From Chrysoporthe austroafricana (Eukaryota > Ascomycota > Sordariomycetes > Diaporthales > Cryphonectriaceae): a DNA stretch of 64,000 nt. Positions 1-8,484 of this stretch are shown one piece after another (position 1 is the first letter of the stretch; each line of letters opens with the position of its first letter). Location: NCBI GenBank assembly GCA_001051155.2, contig JYIP02000001.1, forward strand, positions 4,402,001 to 4,466,000, in the 5' to 3' direction. The position numbers and the translations under genes were made by a program. The notes under the pieces were generated by a model, which saw only the letters and a program-made list of their open reading frames with translations, did no database searches and was not told the origin of the DNA.

Positions 1-2
1 TC

Positions 3-635
3 ACGCAGAACCTGGGGATGACTGCCGAGCACCCGCTGCAGCAGGTCCTGCGGAGCCTCACGACCGTGCCGGATAACGAGCTGGGCGAGGTGGCGTTCCG
101 CGCGTGGGCGGTGACGACCCAGGCTTGGGGGTCGCTGATCTCGCTGGACGGCGTCTCGGAGCCCGCGCTCCCTCCCGACAGCGTCCGCCACTGGCTGGAT
201 CACGGCGACAAGGGCAACATGCTGGATCTCATGCGCGAGGTTGTTAATGAGAGCGTGAGAAGGTGTGACGCTCAGTACGGCCAGGGTGACGAGAGGAGCC
301 TTCGGACCCTGCAGTCAAAGGCTGAGATGCTGATTGTTATGGTGACTGACGAGGGGCAAGATTGTTACCAGAACCCGGCGATTGCGAGTATCTATCAGGA
401 AATTTTGGATCGAGGAGCCCAGGGCGCCGAGAGAAATGAGGCTCTAAGTTTTCTCGAGAAGGCGCGTGAGGTGAATAAAAGGGCGTTGGTGTCTTGGGCA
501 GAGCAACCGCCTTTCCAACTGCCACATTTCGTCAGTGGGTTGAGCCCACCAGGTAATCTTTCTAATTGCTCTGAATTTTCTTCCGCCTCCAGCCCCTACG
601 ACAGTCCAACGCCGGACGCACCCCAGTTTGTATAA
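3..635 (+). CDS. 3' end of an unrecognised protein-coding gene (partial)
   Basis: An open frame runs in from the left edge and ends at TAA 633-635. The first in-frame ATG inside the window is at 18, but the codons before it are also open, so the gene probably begins outside the window. Codon use is GC-biased up to about position 240 and more mixed after it. The visible part (about 205 residues) is mostly helical and charged, with one acidic/hydrophobic stretch (LMREVVNESVRRCDA) and a Ser/Pro-rich tail after about residue 175 of the visible piece. I see no signal peptide, membrane segment or catalytic motif, and do not recognise the family. An unspliced intron near 470 (GTGAATAAAAG) is possible, so the C-terminal third is less certain. 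Confidence 0.5.
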   Translation, partial: TQNLGMTAEHPLQQVLRSLTTVPDNELGEVAFRAWAVTTQAWGSLISLDGVSEPALPPDSVRHWLDHGDKGNMLDLMREVVNESVRRCDAQYGQGDERSLRTLQSKAEMLIVMVTDEGQDCYQNPAIASIYQEILDRGAQGAERNEALSFLEKAREVNKRALVSWAEQPPFQLPHFVSGLSPPGNLSNCSEFSSASSPYDSPTPDAPQFV

Positions 636-1212
636 TAGTATGAATCAAAAAGTATCCTAGCCAAAGTTAGTTTCTTAATACACATGTCAAGCACTTCGCC
701 AAACCGAACGTGGTTACCAAGAAATCCTCATGAGCAGGTTGCGCAGATGGTATGATTGACACGCAGATGTAATCTGCGAAGTATTATTAAAAGTATTGTA
801 GTGGTATCATTGCTGTCCCGGGAAAGTCTGCCATGCCATGCATGCATGCACCCAGGCTGGGCGTCTTGTTTCCTTTCCTCCAGCTTCTTCTCCCAGACAT
901 TTTGCCAGCCTAGTATATGTGTGCTGTGTTGATGCGAGATGAGAGAGGTACCAAGTGATATAATAAGCCAAACCACACACCACTCCAGACATGCATTTGA
1001 TCTGTGAATCCTATCCGCCCACCGAAAAAGGAGAAGGAAAACATGATCTCGAGACAATTATCATATGCCTCCGTAACAATAGACCTCAGAACCCGCGTAA
1101 CAATGACCGACATCGTTGCAATTGACATGGTCCACCATGAACTCCTCCTGGTCTCCGATGGCTATGCGTGAATTTGGTGGAAAAGTCGATGACAGATGGA
1201 AGTTGAAGAGGT

Positions 1213-1256
<44 letters not shown>

Positions 1257-1275
1257 AACAAACGAGCCCACCAAN

Positions 1276-1308
<33 letters not shown>

Positions 1309-1372
1309 CGTCGAGATTGGGTGGCTCCTCGAAGTCGCGTAACAGATTAAGTCGCTTCTTTTGGCAATATGC
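636..1372. other. Convergent intergenic region with two poly(A) runs and an ambiguous base
   Basis: This lies between the + strand stop at 635 and the - strand stop at 1373. It contains CATGCATGCATGCA-like alternation near 836-850, an A-run of 36 at 1220-1255, and an A-run of about 30 at 1278-1307. An undetermined base (n) lies at 1275 between the two runs. Short frames across the runs are low-complexity artefacts. I see no gene here. Confidence 0.7.
1220..1307. repeat. Paired poly(A) tracts flanking an N (likely assembly weak point)
   Basis: Two homopolymer A runs (1220-1255 and 1278-1307) are separated by 22 bases that include the only ambiguous base of the window (1275). Homopolymers with an N point to a collapsed or patched assembly position. 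Run lengths should not be trusted. Confidence 0.8.
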
Positions 1373-4285
1373 TCAACCATCGTCGCCCCACTGTCCAATC
1401 TCGGGCAGCTGTAGACCGACAGCACTAATCCGCACCGCCTTCTTTCTCGATGGAGGCGCCGGCGGCTCCACGGTTGTCTCCTCTTCTTCGCGAATGGTGC
1501 TTTGGGACACTGGCCTGAATACATCCGCAATGGTATCCCGCATCTTTGGACCTTTTGGAGCACCAAGCCCCACTGCATCATGTTGAGACACCGTGTCCAG
1601 ATCCTTGGCTGAACAGGGCGGGAGAGGCGGCGTGGGCTCTAGCGACGACGGTTTGTAATCGGGCATGAACTCAGAGTCCGGACGTGGACGACCGAAACTA
1701 GACTGTCGACGATGTTGCTTAGATTTCGGGTGAGTGAGGCGTCCAGCGGCTGAGGCTGTAGACGAATTCCGGCTATGGGATATTTTGTCTACCGGGGCCG
1801 GAGGTACTGGCACATGCTCCGCGTCGAATTCGATAACAAAGTCGCTGAGATCAGGGCTTGGCTCGGCCATATCGTAGGGGCTCATCGTGCTGATGGTGCG
1901 GTCGAGGTACATCAAGACTTGCTCCTGCCCCTCAGCGCTCTTGTCCGACGTGTTGGCAGACACGACGGCCGCTGGCCTCATGGAGGGCGGCTGCGGAAAG
2001 TACAGCTTCTTTGCCGTGCTCTTGCTGCCACTACGACCATGGGCAGGGCGAATCTTTAGTGGGGGTGGCTTAAGTGTGTCTGGCTTCACCGTCTTGATGC
2101 TCGAGATGGATTCTTTTTTAGCGGCCGACCCGTTTGCCGAATCACTTCCGCGGTCCAGTTCATCCACATCCGCGATTTGCGAGCTCTCCCGCATCAAAGC
2201 TCGCTTGGCTCTCATCGCGGCGAGTAGCATCTCCTCCTGTTTGGTAACGGCTATAAAACGTTCTTCACTTGCAGAGTCGGCGCCACTCAATGTAAGAATG
2301 GGTCCATCACGCTCATTGTCTGGGTCAGATTGGCCTCGAATAACGAACTCCATGCTTGACGGGCTCATTGGAGGTGTCGGCTGTGTCTTTTTCGTGGCTG
2401 GTGCTTGAGCCGCTGGGCTGCCATATAGCTCGTGAACGGGCTCAGGGTGTTTCTGTACCGGAGTCGCAGACCGGGCTTGGAGCATTGCAACGTGACGAAT
2501 CTCGGGAGCCTGCCCTACACCGGCTGCATTCGCTGGCGGCCGTGGGCGCGAAAAATGAGTCGGTGCCGATTCAGCCGTTGAAGCAGATGTCTGCGAGAGC
2601 CTGGATGGTGAACGGGCAGACGATGTTGTAGACACAGAAGGCCGCGGGCTGTCGTTCGTCAACGCGGGGACTAAGGAGCTGGTGCGTGGATTGATTCTTG
2701 GTGGGGTCGTTGTGGTGCTCTGCGGATGCTCTGGGATCGCGAGGAAGGGGGTCTGCGGGCTCAGGCTGGTACGGAATCTGCTCTTTGGTTGAGTGCGTAT
2801 GGACTCCTGCGAAAGAGAAGAATTTGACGGTCTTCGATGCTCGCTTGGGCTGAAGCTGCTGTCACGAGAGCCCACACTGGGAATCGATGTGCCCGTCTTC
2901 GGCGGGTCCGGGTAGTCGTCCTCAGAATCGGAGGAAAGAGACAGAACACTGGTTGCATTCGGATCAAAGTCTGCAAAACTTTCCGTCCTCTTAGATGCCT
3001 TAGATGCCTTGGACGTGCGAGTATGTCTGCTCGACACGCTAGCAGCGTAGTCCCCGGAGGGCGAGGCCAAACTGGAAGAGGTCACAGACACGCGAGGATT
3101 CTCCAAAATGGTGCCGCATTCCTCGTCCGGGGAGAACGCAGGAAACGGCCTCCAGCCGGCCGAACCAGAAGACGGCGAGACGTGGTGTCGGATTTTAGTC
3201 GCTGACGGCGATGATGTCGCCGCGCTTTGTCGTGAGCCCCTCCTAGAGGCACTCCTTGATTCCACTTCAAGATCGTTCCCACTCGGCCGTCTTGAAGATG
3301 TCGAGACCTGTTCATCCTGCTGCATGGTGTCTCGAAACGATGTCTGTTCATAGTGCTCATAGAGATGGTGCAGATTTCCCGCGTCGCTTACGCGGTTTCG
3401 CAAGCGCTCGGCGTTGGGGTCCGCGCTAACAGAGCCGTACCGCTCGGTCCGTGGGCTTTGGAGGCGTTTGAGACTCTCCTTGGTCAGCTTCTTCCGTAAC
3501 TTCTTTTCGGCTCTGTATTCATGGCTCAGGGGTGAGGCGGCTGGTGATGATGACATGACCGATGGTGACCGTGTTAGCAAGTCAGGCCCCAGGACCATGT
3601 TTTTCTGAGCGAACCTAGCCAGCCTGGACGACGCAGCATTAGGGAGAAGATGAGCCAAGTCCAGCTTCCCAGGCTTCTTCTTTGTGATTGTCGGTGGTGA
3701 CGGCGCAGGCCGCGGAGATTCCATGCTCAGGACTTCCAAAACCTTGTTCGGTGGCCCCTTGGCCATGGCTGAGTTCGACGTCTGCTGAGATATCGATAAC
3801 GGCAGTTTGGACTTGTCGTAATAGGACACAATGGTCGAGCTCGAGCGGCGTCTTCGCAGACTTGAGGCGTCTGTTGTGGTATCCAAGTTGTGACTGCGCC
3901 CTGCGCCGCTGCCATTCAGCCCCAACCCCTTTGGTATTATGTCGGAGTCCTGGTCCCAGCCAGCCTTAGCATTGCTCTTCGGTCCGATGGTGATGGCGCT
4001 CTGTTCAGCAACGGACACGGTGCCCGTGGCTGTCGACTCCGAGACCGTGACGCTGATACCCGAGACCGTAGAGCGTGTCTCCCATGTCCTGGACAAGTCA
4101 TGAGGGGAGGTGGGAGAAGAAGTCGCATCGATGTTGATCTCAGCCGTACCAAGAAGCTTCTGGGCCTTGTTGGTCATAGGCGCAGAGATGGACTGGACCT
4201 CGTGATTCTGATGCTGCTGCTTCTGCCGCCTGTGCGGCAGAGGGAACCTTAGCTTGGTGGCGCCGCCCATCTTCGACCAGTCCAT
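1373..4285 (-). CDS. Large disordered Ser/Pro-rich protein, function unknown
   Basis: A single open frame of about 970 codons runs from ATG 4285-4283 to TGA 1375-1373. The frame is open for 79 more codons upstream (ATG at 4522). I prefer the inner ATG because from there the composition becomes coherent (MDWSKMGGATKLRF...), and the upstream part may be leader or another exon. The protein is extremely rich in Ser, Pro, Thr and basic residues, with many SP/TP sites, as expected of a disordered, phosphorylated scaffold. The only pieces that look folded are a basic helix with KKLRKKLTKESLKRL about a quarter of the way in and a helix near residues 675-700 (VTKQEEMLLAAMRAKRALM). The C-terminus is hydrophilic. 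There is no signal peptide, membrane segment or enzymatic motif. The ORF is convincing as a gene through its length and composition, but I cannot assign a role. Confidence 0.8.
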   Translation of the reverse strand: MDWSKMGGATKLRFPLPHRRQKQQHQNHEVQSISAPMTNKAQKLLGTAEINIDATSSPTSPHDLSRTWETRSTVSGISVTVSESTATGTVSVAEQSAITIGPKSNAKAGWDQDSDIIPKGLGLNGSGAGRSHNLDTTTDASSLRRRRSSSTIVSYYDKSKLPLSISQQTSNSAMAKGPPNKVLEVLSMESPRPAPSPPTITKKKPGKLDLAHLLPNAASSRLARFAQKNMVLGPDLLTRSPSVMSSSPAASPLSHEYRAEKKLRKKLTKESLKRLQSPRTERYGSVSADPNAERLRNRVSDAGNLHHLYEHYEQTSFRDTMQQDEQVSTSSRRPSGNDLEVESRSASRRGSRQSAATSSPSATKIRHHVSPSSGSAGWRPFPAFSPDEECGTILENPRVSVTSSSLASPSGDYAASVSSRHTRTSKASKASKRTESFADFDPNATSVLSLSSDSEDDYPDPPKTGTSIPSVGSRDSSFSPSEHRRPSNSSLSQESIRTQPKSRFRTSLSPQTPFLAIPEHPQSTTTTPPRINPRTSSLVPALTNDSPRPSVSTTSSARSPSRLSQTSASTAESAPTHFSRPRPPANAAGVGQAPEIRHVAMLQARSATPVQKHPEPVHELYGSPAAQAPATKKTQPTPPMSPSSMEFVIRGQSDPDNERDGPILTLSGADSASEERFIAVTKQEEMLLAAMRAKRALMRESSQIADVDELDRGSDSANGSAAKKESISSIKTVKPDTLKPPPLKIRPAHGRSGSKSTAKKLYFPQPPSMRPAAVVSANTSDKSAEGQEQVLMYLDRTISTMSPYDMAEPSPDLSDFVIEFDAEHVPVPPAPVDKISHSRNSSTASAAGRLTHPKSKQHRRQSSFGRPRPDSEFMPDYKPSSLEPTPPLPPCSAKDLDTVSQHDAVGLGAPKGPKMRDTIADVFRPVSQSTIREEEETTVEPPAPPSRKKAVRISAVGLQLPEIGQWGDDG

Positions 4286-5703
4286 CCCTCGAGATCGGAA
4301 ATCTAGTGCGCTTCCCACGCCGGCTTGAAGCTGTTCCCCCGTTTCCAGTGCCCGGTTACCCTCGAGTAACCCGGCAGACCTTATGAGTCGTCGGTGGAAG
4401 TGTTGGTTGGGGCGACGACTTCCCGCCCCAGGGCCATCCGAGGAGGTGAAGTCTCTAGATGTGACCTCCCCGAAACTTGAAGAACCCACAGGGCACAACA
4501 AGGTGTAGAACGCCTGGGGCAATCGATAGCTATATCAAGGGCGAAGATTGCGAATTCATTTAAAACATGCATGGAGGTGGAGCCGGCAGCAGGGCCTGGG
4601 CGACCGGATCGTGCATGGGCGGACAGGGTGTGGTGCGTCCGAAAGGAATGGTCTTGTGCCGGACGTCGTTTTTTTTTTTTGAAGAGTATCTTTTTTTTCC
4701 CCTTCTGCCCCGGATATGAGGTCTCGCGAAGGGTTAATTGGCCGCGGGAGACAGGCGTGCTGTACTAGGATCCTATCAGGCGTCTTTGGCGAGAAAGGGG
4801 GGTTTCATCCCGGTCGTAGCCTACAGCAGCAGGAGTAACCACCTGGTGAACTGATCCGGATGCCGGGCTGCGATGCGATGCAGTTCGTCGTGCTATTTTG
4901 AAGCCTCTGTCCAGGTCGGGTCGAGAGGGCCCTCATAGAGCGTCTCCGCCGTCGTTCCCCCCTCCTTGACGTCGAGATTGAGTAAGGGGAGTGAGCGGCA
5001 AACACCCCAAGCTGGCGGCGAGGGAGACGAGATGTTGTTGACAAGTGATAAGTCGGTAGACAGGAGGACGCAACACGCAACTTTGTCCGGGAATAAATTC
5101 GACCCAGTGGCAAGCCTCTCCGACAAAGCGTACCGTCCGAGCAGGACAGCCAAATCCTTGCCTGGATCGGGGAGGAAGATCCACCCTGGTGGCCTCTGGT
5201 AATCTCACGGACCAGACAGGGCGTGACGATTGCGGCCAGGGCCCGGGGAGTATTGGCGGATGCAAATTGCGACCTGACCAGTTCTGGGGGAAATATCCAG
5301 AGTGAAATAAGATCAGAAAGGGGAACCTCCGGCCATACTTCGTACTTGGAAGTGATAGATGCCCCTCCTAAGATGCTAGGCCGGCGGTGGGACGGAGTAA
5401 GATGACGCGACCTGGATGAGCCTGACTCTGCCTGGGGCCGGCGTCGACGGGATGGTCATGATCACCGGGCTAAAAACTAGCCAAGAGGGGGGGAGGACAT
5501 TGTGAGTCTGAGAGCACGAGCCTGTGAGCCTGTGGTTGGGCGGGCGGGCGGTTGAAGGTTGATGAGACGGGGAGGGACGGGACGTCGGGGGGTCGGAGCT
5601 ACTGTAGACGGCAAAAGCCTCAAGGAGAGGGCGCGCGCATGGCCAGTGAGCTACTTACTAGGTGTGCTATAGTATGTCGAGCATACTTACAAGCATGCTG
5701 CTC

Positions 5704-5746
5704 AGTATGGTAGTACTTGCTGTTGTGTAGTACTGGGTACCATACT
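5704..5746. repeat. Nested inverted repeat (potential hairpin)
   Basis: The outer arms AGTATGGTA (5704-5712) and TACCATACT (5738-5746) are perfect complements. Inside them GTACT (5713-5717) pairs with AGTAC (5729-5733), leaving an 11-base loop and a 4-base bulge. It lies about 1.4 kb upstream of the disordered-protein gene. The function is unknown: a regulatory site or a transposon footprint are both possible. Confidence 0.6.
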
Positions 5747-7333
5747 ATAGTGGTATCCAGATGGAGCAGGGGTCCTCCTCTCGTCTGCACCTGCGCCTGC
5801 GCCTGCAGCCTGCTCACCTCGCCATACTCACCTTCCTCGCGCCGTGGCCGACCCTGACCTTGCCGTCCAAACTGGAAACAGAGGAAAGAAGGTTGCGGAT
5901 GGATGGGGAAGGTGTGAACCTGGCCGCACCTGTCTTGAGGCCTGCCCCTGACGTGCATTGGCTGGGGTGCCTGGATATCAACAGGGGGCCCCCATGCCTG
6001 GCGCCGAATTAGCGACATTTCCATCTGCGGGCCCCACGACGGCCTTGGCCCTGGGTGGCCCCGGGTGGATCTGAGCGCCCGCAGCTGGAGGAGAGCCACC
6101 ACCAACGCTTCCTCCTCCTCCTCTTCCCCCTCTCCCCCCCCCAACAAGCAGACGCTCGATGCGTCGCCTGGCCTCAGCACGCACGTGGCAGGCGAGCAGG
6201 GCAGCCAAGGGTCGTTCGTCAACAGTGTTTGTCGGCAGATCGTGCTGAGCCCGGGTCGCGCTGTCGCATCTCGGCAGTCCTCGCAGCAGAGCCGTCTCCT
6301 CTAATCCAACCCGCGACAAGGTGCCACCGCCAGGTGCGGTCCGGAAACAGTGAGGATGTTCGGTCCCTGTGGTGAACACGAAGATCTCGCACTCGGCACG
6401 GCGCAAAATGCAGCCGTGGCCTCACCAGAGGTGGCATCCTCCCCCTGGCCGCATGCTCGCCTGCAATCAGCCCGAGGCTTTCGTTGCTTGTTTGACACTG
6501 GCGGGGTCTCGGGCGACGGCGGACGGTGGACGGACTCATCCTCTCGTGCCCACAGCTGGCCTGGCACTCTGGCACCTCCTCCTGTGGTAGAACACGGCGG
6601 GAGATCACCCACGATGATTCCTGATCGAGGCAGGTGCCTACCATTCGTCTCGTCTGGGATCTCGGATCTGCTGCGCGCTCCTCCTGAGCAGTCATATCCG
6701 TCACCGCACGACGCCAGCCCAGGTTGCGCTATACTTGCTGCAGTATCTTGGCATCTAGCATACTTCAGGCCAGACATTCGTCACCAGCGCCGTCACCCAC
6801 CAGCGAGTACGAGCTCGTCTGGCTGTGTGACGTTCTAGGCATACAGGCCTCGACTAGAGCCATGACGGAGCAGCCACGAGGGATTCAAGGGGGGTTGACC
6901 CGCCAGCCCGCACTCCCATAAGATTGTGTGTACCACCCGATCAGGCCCGCACCTGGCAATTGGCTCCTGCGCAGGCGACATCAAACAATGGCGTGGGTTA
7001 CCGAGCCGGAGATTCGCCTGTTGAGCCTCAAAGTGCTTACCGTGGTCACCTCGTCTCTGGCCTGCCAGCCCTTTACGCCCAGGACAGCGTCTGTCTCGCG
7101 GGTTCGGCTCAGCTCGGCAGCAATACGCGCTGAGACTTTCATCCCGTCTCCGCGCCTCATGCCCCTGCTTGGGATGAGAAACCCACTGTCACCGGTGCCG
7201 GTGCACGCATTGTCGGCTACAGCGCCATCCAATGACGCTGTATCCGTCTCCCGGAAGCATACTGAGTAATGGATGCTGTTCGGCAGAGCATCTCTTGCCG
7301 AACCTGCGCCCGTCCTATAGCGGCGAACTAGAG

Positions 7334-7360
7334 TACCTACTACTGGTCATGTAGTAGGTA
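7334..7360. repeat. 10-bp perfect inverted repeat with 7-base loop
   Basis: TACCTACTAC (7334-7343) is followed by TGGTCAT and then GTAGTAGGTA (7351-7360). It resembles the GTAC/TAGTA-rich palindromes at 5704 and around 22,840. No role can be assigned. Confidence 0.6.
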
Positions 7361-8484
7361 TGTGACAGCCTCCGACTGCCGACATAATCACAACGCCCAG
7401 GCCCACACACAGGTCGGGAGACCTCTGCTGTGTTACCACCACCGCCAGCACGAGGGCGGGGTGAACCCGGCCACTCGAGTCAAGACGCAGATTGCCGAGC
7501 GGAGAATACAGCCAGGCAGAGTCGGGTGATGTGACCAACACGCGGCGCAGAACGACCACATCGGAAACGGCGTCCTCTATGATCCGTGACACGCGCGGCT
7601 CGGTTCCTCAGTGCAACCCCCTTCGTCGAGCAGTGGACGGCGTTGGAGAAGGAGTCTCGCCACGATGCTGCGTCGATTACGATCAATGACTCTCTCATCC
7701 GGCGCAGTGGACCACCGGTACGGATTTCAGGGGGCTGAAATGAGCTACGGGCTAGCATTTCATGCATGATACATCCAGCGCAATGACGCTCCTGCACCTC
7801 TAAGCTGTGCTTGCAATATTCCTCTGTCAGACAGCTGCCACCCAATATGATGAGGCGTGATCCGTTGCTAGGGTCGCTGCAATCTTGCAACAGGCAATAA
7901 AACCTGCTACTATTCTGGGAAAAAGATTGTACCCAATCCGCCGGGACGCCACACACTAGAAATGACCGTGCGGCCGGTCAGCCCGCAACCCCGATGCAGT
8001 GGAAACACGTGTTTGCGGTTCAAGTTGACTACAAGCAAGGACTTACAGGCCGAGCCCCAGTGCCAGGATTCAGTTTCTCGCGGTGCTTGCATGACCGGCC
8101 ATACCGTCCGGAGGTCTCCCTGGCGGATGCGTCTCCCCGTTGCGGCACCCGAGCTCAATGCCTCTCTCTCTTGGGCTTGCCTCAGACATCGGTAACACCG
8201 GTGGCACAGCGCGGCTGTTAGATGACGTTTCGTGGGGCGTCTTAAGCGGCGTCTTGACCTGCCTGGTTGACGAGCACGACTAGAACTATTGATCTTACGA
8301 CCACACAAGTTTCCTTGTTCCAACACCATAGACCAGGAAAACGGCAGAATTATTCCGGTGGTAGTGATCGGTAACAGCGGTTGAAGAGGCTCCTGAGCCT
8401 TGAATATCGGCACGAGTGCACCGCTTGCCTAAAATACGTGTTTTGACTCGTGCTGACTCTTCAGATCCAGCACGGAAATTCATG

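Larger units (their letters stand above)
4286..8484. other. Intergenic/upstream region of the disordered-protein gene; no gene supported
   Basis: About 4.2 kb lies between the start of the - strand gene at 4285 and the stop of the next - strand gene at 8485. It holds a T-run at 4670-4680, GC-rich stretches at 5,980-6,300, and two strong short inverted repeats (5704-5746 and 7334-7360). Frames up to 200 codons occur at 5.6-6.8 kb on both strands, but all are in GC-rich DNA, overlap each other antisense and look like shadows. A long promoter and 5' leader of the downstream gene is the simplest reading. Confidence 0.5.

Noticed and set aside
1200..1310. Poly(A) as the tail of a non-LTR retrotransposon
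   Set aside because: No upstream endonuclease or reverse transcriptase relic and no target-site duplication; an assembly artefact or simple repeat is more likely.
5620..6777. Overlapping frames of 140-200 codons on both strands
   Set aside because: GC-rich DNA with mutually antisense frames, low-complexity Gly/Glu runs, and no motif or splice structure; most likely chance frames.
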